Shown here: positions 1 through 7,911 of the stretch, piece by piece | How positions within the stretch are numbered: the stretch's first letter is position 1 | Layout: each line of letters starts with the position of its first letter | Assembly: GCA_009692555.1 (NCBI GenBank) | Contig: SHYY01000012.1 | Coordinates: forward strand, 1 to 59,444 | Origin: Myxococcales bacterium | Lineage (GTDB): Bacteria > Myxococcota_A > Polyangia > Palsa-1104 > SHYY01 | Direction: 5' to 3' | Length of the DNA stretch: 59,444 nt | Position numbers and translations under genes: made by a program | The notes under the pieces: model-generated | Told to the model about the DNA's origin: nothing | Databases searched by the model: none | What the model saw: the letters and a program-made list of their open reading frames with translations, nothing else

Positions 1-2
1 TG

Positions 3-206
3 GAGGCGGTCATCCTCCTGCGGAAACCACGCGGAGTGAAGCGGACCGCCATGCCGTCGATCGGCGACGTAACGAGGTGGATCGCCGACCTGGGCGGCTA
101 CACAGGCAAGTCGTCGGGGGGGCCGCCCGGCGCGATTGTCATCGCGCGCGGCCTGCGCCGGATCGAACCCGTAGCGACCGTTCTCGACGGTGGAGCCGAG
201 ATGTGA
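3..206 (+). mobile_element. IS4-type transposase, C-terminal end (runs off left edge)
   Basis: The frame is open from the left edge to a TGA at 204-206 and gives the last 67 residues of a transposase. The stretch LGGYTGKSSGGPPG followed by IARGLRRI is the C-terminal signature I know from IS4-family (Tn5-like) transposases, where it lies after the DDE catalytic core. The catalytic part and the left end of the element are outside the window. The coding end abuts, almost base for base, the interrupted HEPN gene on the other strand, so little or no untranslated element end remains. It is either the right end of an inserted IS or a fragment joined there by deletion. The family call rests on motif recognition. 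Confidence 0.8.
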
Positions 207-331
207 TCAATGGTCAGGAACAGCATCCGATCCCGGTCGAGGTCGTCACGGCCGCGCCCGGCAATGAAGCTCGCCGTATTCTCAGCCTCCTCGATCATGT
301 CGAGAATCCGGACGCGATCCTCACGCCGCAT
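207..331 (-). pseudogene. HEPN-domain toxin, 5' remnant cut by the transposase fragment
   Basis: The gene starts with ATG at 331 and overlaps the 3' end of the MNT gene by 11 bases, the usual arrangement of MNT-HEPN pairs. The first ~40 residues ([18 protein letters not shown] and then LDRDRMLFL) look like the first helices of a DUF86/HEPN protein. Past about residue 41 the frame stays open to 98 but is only the antisense of the transposase end. The expected second half, with the IGEAA helix and the R-x4-6-H RNase motif, is missing. The remnant should therefore have no nuclease activity. Confidence 0.65.
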
Positions 332-617
332 AGTACACATCGGCCGTCTGGACCACCTCATCCCGGAAATGTCGACTGAGGTCTGCGGGGGTCCGCAGAT
401 CGACCTTGCGCCCCAGCATATCCGAGAGCTCGTTCTCCATTCCGGCCAGCCTGATGAGGCCGGGCGTGCAGCCCGCGTCGAACTCGACCAGGAGGTCCAC
501 GTCGCTGTCGGGGCGAGCGGTGCCCTTTTGCACGGAGCCGAAGAGCGACAGCTTGCGGATGTGGTGCGACCGGCAGAACCCCGCGAGTTGCTCCGGGTCA
601 ATTGGCAGCCGAGGCAT
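321..617 (-). CDS. MNT-type minimal nucleotidyltransferase (antitoxin of an MNT-HEPN pair)
   Basis: The 98-residue protein carries the nucleotidyltransferase signature LFGSVQKG followed by [10 protein letters not shown], that is GS-x10-DxD, at residues ~26-48. This is the metal-binding core of the MntA/DNA polymerase beta fold. In MNT-HEPN modules the MNT protein silences the HEPN RNase, in characterised cases by AMPylating it. Here the partner gene downstream is truncated, so the antitoxin is an orphan. Length is normal for the family. Start ATG at 617. Confidence 0.85.
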   Translation of the reverse strand: MPRLPIDPEQLAGFCRSHHIRKLSLFGSVQKGTARPDSDVDLLVEFDAGCTPGLIRLAGMENELSDMLGRKVDLRTPADLSRHFRDEVVQTADVYYAA

Positions 618-678
618 CGGTCACTCCTTTTCGCCACGGTCGAACATCGAGGTCTGCTCGGTGCGTGGTCGGCGCGAC

Positions 679-710
679 GGGGAATTCCCCGCTCCAACGG
701 GGAATTCCCC
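679..710. repeat. two copies of a 12-bp palindrome spaced 20 bases
   Basis: The perfect palindrome GGGGAATTCCCC occurs at 679-690 and 699-710, each inside a longer direct repeat (ACGGGGAATTCCCCGCT). It lies in the gap between the MNT gene start and the 3' end of the broken oxidase gene. It could be a paired binding site for a dimeric regulator of the toxin-antitoxin promoter, or an intergenic repeat. Nothing in the sequence decides between these. Confidence 0.6.
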
Positions 711-741
711 GCTGTGCCATGGCAGGGAGCCCGGTTCGGCC

Positions 742-1504
742 TCAAGACGGATCGACGATGTCTCCGTTGATGCACTTGATCGTCGCCGGCTCCTTGGGAT
801 CGATCTTCGCGCCGAAGGACTTGTTCAGCACGTAGGCCGATCCCTTGTACGCGGCATCCGACCAGCCGGAAAGATCGGTCCTCCAGGCGTCGCCAATCAG
901 GTACACCTTCTCGCCGGGGAGGGGATTCAGCGACCAGGCAAAGAGGCTGTCATTGGTGGTCGCGGCGGCCAGGGCTCCCTGCTTGAGGTTGTACCAGGCG
1001 GGCTTGTGGACCGTGAACTGGGTCGCGAGGATCTTGGGCTCGGCGCTCAGGTTCCCGGTGAACACCTTGGGATAGATCAGGCGAGGCCTTTGCGACGCCG
1101 CCGTTGTTGAAGGAGGTCTGCGACAGGAAGGTGAGCTGCCCCGGCTGGCCGAGCGCCGCCAGCTCCTGCCCGAGCTTGTAGGTGTACTGATTGAAGTACA
1201 TGCGGTAGCCGCCGGTGCCGGTCTGTCCGGAGTTCGCGACCGTGACGCCGTTCTTGACGAATGGCTTGCCGGCAAATCCCACCTTGAAGTTGTCGCCGAT
1301 CCGACCGCCCAGGTGATCGTTCTTCTCGAACAGGCACACCGGCCCCGCGGTCAGGTGTTGCGTGGCCAGCTTGTAGGCGGTGTGGACTCCCCCGGGTCCA
1401 CCTCCCACGATGGCCACGTCGCACGAGACGTTGGCGGCGTGGCTTTCTGCCGACCCGCACAGCGCGAAAACCGTCAACGCAAGCCCGGACGTGAGTGTAC
1501 GCAT
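742..1504 (-). pseudogene. secreted FAD-dependent amine-oxidase-like protein, internally deleted and frameshifted
   Basis: The start ATG at 1504 has an AGGAGG ribosome site just upstream and a signal peptide (about 27 residues ending near ESHA). The N-terminal part has the FAD dinucleotide motif GGGPGGVHTAYK and EKNDHLGGR. The C-terminal part, in another frame, has the closing FAD motif VYLIGDAW and GWSDAAYKGS, ending at 742. The two frames meet near 1075-1090, one base out of register (an AAAGG run is a candidate slip site). The whole locus would encode ~253 residues, whereas flavin amine oxidases are usually 430-500, so most of the substrate domain appears deleted. The family identity is fairly clear; the deletion is inferred from length. 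Confidence 0.7.
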
Positions 1505-1625
1505 GTTCCTGCCTCCTGTGCGCGGACCATACGCCGAACGCCGAACAACCGACCGTTCGCAAGGCACTTCGTCGATTCTCGTGGTAATCCGCCGTACCGG
1601 TGAACGGGATAGAAACGGGAACCTC

Positions 1626-3920
1626 TCAATCCGCCGCGCCCCCCGCCAGCGCCACCAGCGGGCACATCTGCTCGGAGAACGATCGGCGGCCCAGCTTCCC
1701 GAAGTCGCATTCGATCTCTCCGCCGTAGCCTGCGACGTTGCTCTCCGAGCTTGCTGCACGTCGGCTATTGCCGACGACCACGCCGCGGCCGTAGCGTGGG
1801 TGGCGCACCGGCTGTCCCACCGGCCAGGCACCGGCTTCGCTCTTCGCCGCCGCGGGAGTCTTGACAGGGACGGCAGGGAGCGCGGCCGCCGCCTCGGCCG
1901 GGGCGTCGGTCCACTCCACCAGCGACGCGGGCAGGGAGAGGAGGTAGGGGCTCGGGTCGGGCAGGGCGCGCACCTCGCCCGGCCGGGTGTGATAGGAGAG
2001 CTCGACCTGCTCGCGCGCCCGCGTGACCCCGACGTAGAGGAGCCGCCGCTCCTCGGCCTCGCCGCCCGCCTCGGCCTGCGCGCGGGCGAGCGGGATCAAT
2101 CCGTCATTGACGCCGGAGATGAATACCTGCTGGAACTCGCGCCCCTTGGAGGCGTGGAGCGTCATCAGCCGCACCGCGTCGACCTGGGGATCGGCCTCCT
2201 CCTCGACGCCGGTGAGGCCACCGAGCGCGATCGCGTCGACCGCGCGCGGAATACCCAGGCTGGGCGGCTCGCCGTGGGCAGCGCACGAGGCTTCCAGCGC
2301 AGCGAGGAGGCGGCGGGCATGTTCGACGTGGCGGAGGTACGCGGGCGTGGTGGGCCGGAGCAGCGCGGCGAGATCGAGGTAGGTGAACAGAGCGCCGGCG
2401 AGACCGCCTTGGGGCTGGGTCGCGAGCCACGCACGGAGAGCGAGGATGCGATCGCACAGCCAGATCCCCGGCGCGCCCTCGGGGCGTCGCTTCTCGTCGA
2501 GGAACGCGCGCACGGCGGCCACTCCGGAAAGGCCGCGCCGCAGCTCGAAGCGCGCAAAGACGGCGTCGTTCCAGCGTCGGGCGGGCAGACAGCCGAAGGC
2601 CGGATCGGTCATCGCCCGCCTGGCGCCGTCGCTGTCCTCGGGGTTGACCCCGGCGCGAAGGACGCGGGAGAGCCAGTCGACCGCCGGCAGCTCGCGGAAG
2701 GTCGTCCGCGCCGATTCCACCACCGGCAGACCGCGCTCGCAAAACACCGCGCGCAGCGTATCGGCCTGGCGCCGCAGCCGGTAGAGCACCGCCACCTCGC
2801 GGAGCGGCACGCCCTCGGCGCGCAGACGGGCGATGCGCTCGGCGAGGTAGAGTGCCTCGCAAAATGGATCGTGGTGGCGCCGGATGATCATCTTCGCACC
2901 GCCCTCGCGCGCGCCCACCGGCCGATCGCTGCCGGTCGCCTGATCGCCGAGGAGGGCCCACGCACCCTCGAGGATGGTGCGCGTCGAGCGGTAGCTCACC
3001 GGCAGCGCGAGCGGCGCGCAGCCGAGCTCCTTTTCGGCGCGATCGAACAGGTCGGGCGCGCTGCCGCGCCAGCCGTAGATCACCTGATGGGGATCGCCGA
3101 CCGCGAAGAAACCGGTCTCGGGACCGCGCAGGCGGGCGAGCAGCGCCAGCTCCCGCGGTTCGCAGTCCTGGAACTCGTCGACCAGCACGAAGCGCGGCGG
3201 CAGCGACGGGACGGGCCCTCCGAGCAGGGCGGCGGCGTGGACGAGGAGGTCGTCGAAGTCCATCACGTTGCGGCGCACCTTCTCGGCCCGCGCCAGCTCT
3301 TCGAGGCGGGCCAGCACGGCGCCCGCCTCCCCGTCAGGCGGGGCCGCGAGGGCGAACTCCTCCATCCGCCGCCCGAGGCCGCGGCGGGGAATCGCGAGCT
3401 TGTGCTCCGCTGCCAAGCGCTCCCACAGCGCCTCGCGCCCCGGGTCGTCGAGGATCGTGAAGCCGGGTCGGTAGCCGAGCTTCTCGACGGGGAGCGCCCG
3501 CGAAAGCAGCGCCCGCGCCACGCCGTGGAAGGTGCCCATCAGCCACAGATCGCCTCGCGACGGCGCGACGTCGCCCACCAGCGACTCGATGCGGGTGCGG
3601 ATCTCGTCGGCCGCCTGATTGGTGAAGGTGAGCACCGCCAGTGACGAGAGCGGCAGCCCCACGACGAGGTGCAGGTAGAGCACCTTGTGGACCAGCACCG
3701 CGGTCTTGCCGCTCCCCACCTGCGCCCGCACCAGCGCCGCCCGGTCGGTGGAGAAGACCGCCGCAAGCTGCCAGGGATCGAGGCGAGCGAGGCTCTGGTG
3801 AAGACCCGGGTGACGTGCGCGCACCGCTTCGAGAAGTCCACCCTCACCCCTACCCTTTTCCCCGGAGGGCGCAAGCGGGAGAGGGAGACGGACGCCATGT
3901 TCGGCTGCGGTCCGGCTCAC
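1626..3920 (-). CDS. UvrD/PcrA-like superfamily 1A DNA helicase
   Basis: ATP-dependent 3'-5' DNA helicase of 764 residues. All SF1A motifs are present in order: Q motif (LDPWQLAAV), Walker A AQVGSGKT at 66-73, motif Ia LTFTNQAADEI, Walker B LVDEFQD near 250, motif III GDPHQVIYGWRGS, motif IV VSYRSTRT, motif V TLHASKGREF and motif VI LLYVGVTRAREQV near 630. A UvrD/PcrA-type C-terminal Tudor-like segment (PRYGRGVVVG) lies near 700. The annotated start is GTG at 3920, overlapping the upstream helicase stop as GTGA, so translation is probably coupled. Residues ~12-30 (LPLPLAPSGEKGRGEGG) look like a translated intergenic repeat, so the true N-terminus may be later. Role is probably DNA repair; whether it is housekeeping UvrD cannot be told. 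Confidence 0.92.
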   Translation of the reverse strand: MSRTAAEHGVRLPLPLAPSGEKGRGEGGLLEAVRARHPGLHQSLARLDPWQLAAVFSTDRAALVRAQVGSGKTAVLVHKVLYLHLVVGLPLSSLAVLTFTNQAADEIRTRIESLVGDVAPSRGDLWLMGTFHGVARALLSRALPVEKLGYRPGFTILDDPGREALWERLAAEHKLAIPRRGLGRRMEEFALAAPPDGEAGAVLARLEELARAEKVRRNVMDFDDLLVHAAALLGGPVPSLPPRFVLVDEFQDCEPRELALLARLRGPETGFFAVGDPHQVIYGWRGSAPDLFDRAEKELGCAPLALPVSYRSTRTILEGAWALLGDQATGSDRPVGAREGGAKMIIRRHHDPFCEALYLAERIARLRAEGVPLREVAVLYRLRRQADTLRAVFCERGLPVVESARTTFRELPAVDWLSRVLRAGVNPEDSDGARRAMTDPAFGCLPARRWNDAVFARFELRRGLSGVAAVRAFLDEKRRPEGAPGIWLCDRILALRAWLATQPQGGLAGALFTYLDLAALLRPTTPAYLRHVEHARRLLAALEASCAAHGEPPSLGIPRAVDAIALGGLTGVEEEADPQVDAVRLMTLHASKGREFQQVFISGVNDGLIPLARAQAEAGGEAEERRLLYVGVTRAREQVELSYHTRPGEVRALPDPSPYLLSLPASLVEWTDAPAEAAAALPAVPVKTPAAAKSEAGAWPVGQPVRHPRYGRGVVVGNSRRAASSESNVAGYGGEIECDFGKLGRRSFSEQMCPLVALAGGAAD
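3838..3893. repeat. GC-rich intergenic-type repeat inside the helicase 5' end
   Basis: The plus strand reads CCCTCACCCCTACCC, then TTTTCCCCGGAGGGCGC, then GGGAGAGGGAG. It resembles the short palindromic repeats that commonly lie between genes in many bacterial genomes. Here it falls within the first 30 codons of the UvrD-like gene and is read as a low-complexity Gly/Lys/Glu segment. Recognition is by pattern only. Confidence 0.4.
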
Positions 3921-6643
3921 TTCTCCGCCCCCGGCTCCGGCAACACGTAGCCCCCGGCCAGCCTCTCGTTCGCCTCTCGTTCGCTCGCGGGCGCATCCGC
4001 CGTGAGGTCATCGTACCGTCGCTGGAGCTTGATCGACCGCTTGAGCGCCTCGTCCCGCTGATCCGCCAGCGCCTCGATCACCAGCCGGAATCCCGCCGGC
4101 ACATCCACCAGCGAGGCGATCGCCCTCCCCACCCGCTCCGCCACCAATTCCGCCGCGAGCCAGGTCGCCATCCCCGGGCTCGCCATCGAGAGCACCAGCC
4201 GCTCGCCCTGCCGCTGCACCCGCGCCACCGTCGACAGCGCCTCCGCCCCGAACGCCCGCGCCGCGCGCAGCCGCTCCACCACCTCGCCAAAGCGCGACTC
4301 CACCTCCTCCCACGCCACCACCGTCCCGAGCGGTGCACGCGCCGCCGCCGGAGGAGCCCTGGCCCACGATGGCACCGCGATCGGCGAGAGCAGCCGCCCG
4401 AGCGCCCACCGGATCAGCCGCTTGTCGCGCAGCCAGCTTCCGACGCAGGCCGGGCAGCCGTGCCGGCAGGAGCACTCCGCCACCAGCGAGAGCGCGCTCC
4501 TGAGCACGTCCTCGATGTGCTCGTAGGCCTTCCCCGCGTAGCCGAGGCCGCCCGGATGGCTGTCGTGGCAGCACAGCGCCGTCGCCGTGCGCCCGCTCTC
4601 CTCGTCGGTGTAGCGAAAGGTGGTGGCGCGAAGATCGGAGTGCTCGGCCATCGTCTTCAAACGCGCGCACGCGGCAACCGCGTGGACCATCCCGGTCAAC
4701 GCGTCCCTCGGCTCCCTGCCGAGCACCGCCAGCACCACCTCCGGCACCGCGATCCACACCGCCTCGGTATCGAGCTGCAGCCGGAGGTGCTCGTGCAGCG
4801 CCTCGTACCCGAGGTTCTGGTGATTGTGGAATTCGAGCATCTTGTAGCCGACCACCGTGTCGTCGACCCGCACGTCGCCGAACACCGCTCGCGTCTCACC
4901 GACGGCGCGCGCCTCTTGCGAGAGCAAAACGTCAATCGCCGTCCGCACATCGGGCTGGGTGTAGAAATTCTGCTCCACCTCCACCACCGTCGCCACGTGC
5001 GCCACCAGATCGAGCGCCTCCACCTGGTACTGCACCCCGTCGTGAAGATAGATCGCACGCGGGTGCGCCTCGCGGTAGACCTGCGGCCGATCCATCTCGG
5101 TGATCGTCGTACCCGTCAGGCGATGGACGATCTTGAAGCGATCCCGGTGCATGTTGCGCAGGCTGAACTCCCCCGCCGGGAAGGCGCCGCCGCTCCAGTG
5201 ATAGCTCCCGAGCACGTCGCGCACCTCGCCCGCCCTCTCCAGCACCGCGACGATCTCCCCGAGGTCCGGGAACACCACCGCGTCGTCGGGGGTGAGCGGC
5301 AGCTCGGCCGCCGCCGAGCGGACATGGGCGAGCTGGATCGCCAGGTTGTCGCGATCGACCACCGCGTGCTCCGCCGGCTGCCCGACCAGCCAATCGGGAT
5401 TCTCGGCGATGTATTGATCGGCCGGCGACACCGCGAGCACGACGATGGCGTGGGCCACTTCATTGCGCCGGCCCGCGCGCCCCATCTGCTGCCAGAAGCT
5501 CGCCCGCGTCCCCGGGAATCCGCCCTGCACCACCACCTCCAGCGCGCCGATATCGATCCCCAGCTCGAGCGCGTTGGTCGACACCACGCCGAGCAGCTTC
5601 CCGTCGCTGAGCGAGCGCTCGACCTGGCGCCGCTCCTCGGGCGTGTAGCCCGACCGATAACCCGCCAGGAGATAGGATTCGTCGTGCCCCGCGACATCGC
5701 GCAGCCGATCGCGCGACTCCTTGAGGACAATCTCGGTCTCCTTGCGCGACCGGCAGAATGCAATCGTCCGGTGGCGCGTCTCGATCAAATGCGGCACCAG
5801 GAGCGCCATCTCCTCGGTGACCGGCTTTCGCATGTCCCGGCCCTCTGAGGTGATGGCCGGCGGCTGCCAGAAGTGCACCACCTTCCCCGCCGACGGGGAT
5901 CCATCGCGATCGATCAGCGTGAACGGACGATGGCAGAGCGTCTCGGCGTGCTCGCGCGCATTGGCGATCGTGGCTGAGCTGGCGAGGATCTGCGGCGCGC
6001 TCCCGTAGTGGCTGCAGACCCGGTGCAGCCGCCGCATCAGATTCGCGAAATGGGCCCCGAAGGCGCCGCGGTAGGTGTGCAGCTCGTCGAGGACGATGGT
6101 GCGGACATTCCGGAAGATGTGCGCGAAGCCCTGCCGCCCGTGATTGGGCAGCATCGCCGCATGGAGCATATCGGGATTGGTCAAGACCAGATTGGCGCGA
6201 TCGCGAATGCGGGTGCGCTCGGCGGGAGGAGTATCCCCGTCGTAGACCCCCGCCTCGACGCGCCCGCGCGGCGCACCACCGTCGCTGGCGAGGTGATCGA
6301 TCATCCGCAGCACGCCGCGGAGCTGATCCTGGGTGAGCGCCTTGGTCGGGAAGAGCAGGAGAGCGCGCGCCGACGGATCGTCGAGCACCGCCTGCACCAC
6401 CGGCAGGAGATAGGCCAGCGACTTCCCGCTCGCGGTCCCGGTCGTGACCACCACGTTCTCCCCGCGCCGCGCCGCCTCGAACGCCTCCACCTGATGGGTG
6501 TAGAGCTGTTCGATTCCGAGCTGCCCGAGCGCCGCGCGCAGCGACGGGTGGCAGGTCTCCGGGATGGGCGCGTAGGCGGCGGGACGGGGCGGGATTTCGC
6601 GGGTGGCGACGATGCGATCCTGGAAGCGGCCGAGCTGGAGCAT
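3917..6643 (-). CDS. MrfA/Hrq1-like DExH helicase with DUF1998 region
   Basis: A 908-residue superfamily 2 helicase. Visible motifs are Walker A TTGTASGKS near 68, the DELH box in VLDELHTYRG near 186, motif III SSATIAN, and motif VI QQMGRAGRRNE near 389. The C-terminal half carries the four-cysteine cluster CSCRHGCPACVGS near 728, the metal site typical of the DUF1998 domain. The combination matches B. subtilis YprA/MrfA (mitomycin-lesion repair) and fungal Hrq1 (RecQ4-like). About 150 residues follow the cluster, longer than the shortest family members. It is first in a two-gene unit with the UvrD-like helicase, which overlaps its stop. An MrfB-type exonuclease is not seen nearby. Confidence 0.88.
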   Translation of the reverse strand: MLQLGRFQDRIVATREIPPRPAAYAPIPETCHPSLRAALGQLGIEQLYTHQVEAFEAARRGENVVVTTGTASGKSLAYLLPVVQAVLDDPSARALLLFPTKALTQDQLRGVLRMIDHLASDGGAPRGRVEAGVYDGDTPPAERTRIRDRANLVLTNPDMLHAAMLPNHGRQGFAHIFRNVRTIVLDELHTYRGAFGAHFANLMRRLHRVCSHYGSAPQILASSATIANAREHAETLCHRPFTLIDRDGSPSAGKVVHFWQPPAITSEGRDMRKPVTEEMALLVPHLIETRHRTIAFCRSRKETEIVLKESRDRLRDVAGHDESYLLAGYRSGYTPEERRQVERSLSDGKLLGVVSTNALELGIDIGALEVVVQGGFPGTRASFWQQMGRAGRRNEVAHAIVVLAVSPADQYIAENPDWLVGQPAEHAVVDRDNLAIQLAHVRSAAAELPLTPDDAVVFPDLGEIVAVLERAGEVRDVLGSYHWSGGAFPAGEFSLRNMHRDRFKIVHRLTGTTITEMDRPQVYREAHPRAIYLHDGVQYQVEALDLVAHVATVVEVEQNFYTQPDVRTAIDVLLSQEARAVGETRAVFGDVRVDDTVVGYKMLEFHNHQNLGYEALHEHLRLQLDTEAVWIAVPEVVLAVLGREPRDALTGMVHAVAACARLKTMAEHSDLRATTFRYTDEESGRTATALCCHDSHPGGLGYAGKAYEHIEDVLRSALSLVAECSCRHGCPACVGSWLRDKRLIRWALGRLLSPIAVPSWARAPPAAARAPLGTVVAWEEVESRFGEVVERLRAARAFGAEALSTVARVQRQGERLVLSMASPGMATWLAAELVAERVGRAIASLVDVPAGFRLVIEALADQRDEALKRSIKLQRRYDDLTADAPASEREANERLAGGYVLPEPGAEK

Positions 6644-6693
6644 GGGCGCCAGGATCGCCCTTGGCTGGACGTTTGTCCAGTATATCCCTAACC

Positions 6694-7902
6694 CTAGAAC
6701 TCGATCGCGGTCCCGAGCCCCGCCGAGGGGCCGCCGATGCGGAAGTCGCGCGTGGCGTAGCCGACCTGGGCGTTCAGCAGCATGTGGCGGAACACGCGGT
6801 ACTCGACGGCGAACAGCACGCGACCGGCGATCGGGCCGTTGGCCGGCAGGTTGGTCATCTCCAGCGTCAGCGACATCGGCAGGCGCGGCACGGTGTTCCA
6901 GGCGAGGCGGAGGAAGGCGCGGGTGCCGATCGTGCTCAGCGCGTCGAAGCCGAGGGCGAAGTGCGTGCCCGGGTCGCGGCCAATCACGAGCTGCGCGCCC
7001 GCGCCGCCGTCGAAGTGTACCGGGCCGGCGCCGAGGGTGGCGCGGAGGTCCGCCCGCACCAGGCGCCCGAAGCGGAAGCGCAGCTCGGCGAATCCGTACT
7101 TCATGCCCACCTTGTCGACCTTCTGCAGCTCGGCTTCGCCCTCGGCGTTCCTCCCGGAGGCAAACGTGGCGGCGCCGAGGAAGCTGCCCAGCACGCCGCC
7201 GCCAATGCGGAGCTGATAGACCCAGCCGAGGAGGCGATAGGTGTAGTCGGCCTCGATGCGCACGTAGTAGTCCTGGAACTTGCTGCTCGGGAGGCGGATT
7301 CCGAAGTTGACGTACTCGGTCTGGAGCTGCATGCGCGAGCGGTTGCCGAGGTGGGCGGCGAGCAGCTCCTTCCGCCAGCGCGTTTCGGCGTCACCGACGA
7401 GGATCACCGGGTGGGGGGCGGCCGGCGAGGCGAATCGGAGATCCTCTTTCGACGCGGGCGCTCCACCGACAGCGCGTGTGGCGATGTAGTACTCGAGGAC
7501 TCCCGGCGCGAGCTCCGCGGCCGGAACCGCCGCGACGAAGCCCTTCACGGCGCGACGGAACGGGGCCGCGCGAAACGAGCTCTCGCCGCGCCGGCGGTAG
7601 TGGAGCGTGATGTCGGCGAATGCGTGGGCAGCCTGCACCTCCGCCGTCACGAACAGATCGGTGTCGGCCGACGCGCTGGCGACCGGCATGTGATGGACTG
7701 CCGGAGCGCCCGACTCCATCGCTGGCGGCGGATCCTCGGCCGCCGTCGGGGTGGGCGCGCTCGCTCGCGCCGGGCGCGCCTTCACCACCGCATCGGGCGC
7801 CCCGTGCAGGCCCGGGTCGTCCTCGTCCTCTCCCTCGGCGTGCGCGCCGCCAGCGAGGGACAACAGCACCACCACGAGCCGCATCGTCTTGAAGTTTCGC
7901 AT
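6694..7902 (-). CDS. outer-membrane beta-barrel protein with N-terminal signal peptide (family unknown)
   Basis: 402 residues. A short signal peptide (MRNFKTMRLVVVLLSLAGGAHA) is followed by an Asp/Glu and Ala/Pro-rich linker (24-70). Next comes an Ig-like stretch (residues ~80-150) of the type FADITLHYRRRGESSFR. The last ~230 residues alternate hydrophobic and polar residues with aromatic pairs, as expected for a beta-barrel, ending in AIEF with a terminal Phe. The immediate upstream gene on the same strand (7912-9528) is a paralogue with the same layout, 9 bases away, so both were probably co-transcribed. I do not recognise a named family. Confidence 0.7.
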   Translation of the reverse strand: MRNFKTMRLVVVLLSLAGGAHAEGEDEDDPGLHGAPDAVVKARPARASAPTPTAAEDPPPAMESGAPAVHHMPVASASADTDLFVTAEVQAAHAFADITLHYRRRGESSFRAAPFRRAVKGFVAAVPAAELAPGVLEYYIATRAVGGAPASKEDLRFASPAAPHPVILVGDAETRWRKELLAAHLGNRSRMQLQTEYVNFGIRLPSSKFQDYYVRIEADYTYRLLGWVYQLRIGGGVLGSFLGAATFASGRNAEGEAELQKVDKVGMKYGFAELRFRFGRLVRADLRATLGAGPVHFDGGAGAQLVIGRDPGTHFALGFDALSTIGTRAFLRLAWNTVPRLPMSLTLEMTNLPANGPIAGRVLFAVEYRVFRHMLLNAQVGYATRDFRIGGPSAGLGTAIEF

Positions 7903-7911
7903 GGCGCTCTC

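Noticed and set aside
1380..5848. Long plus-strand frames (754 and 735 codons) over the two helicases
   Set aside because: Arg-rich shadow translations; every helicase motif is on the minus strand.
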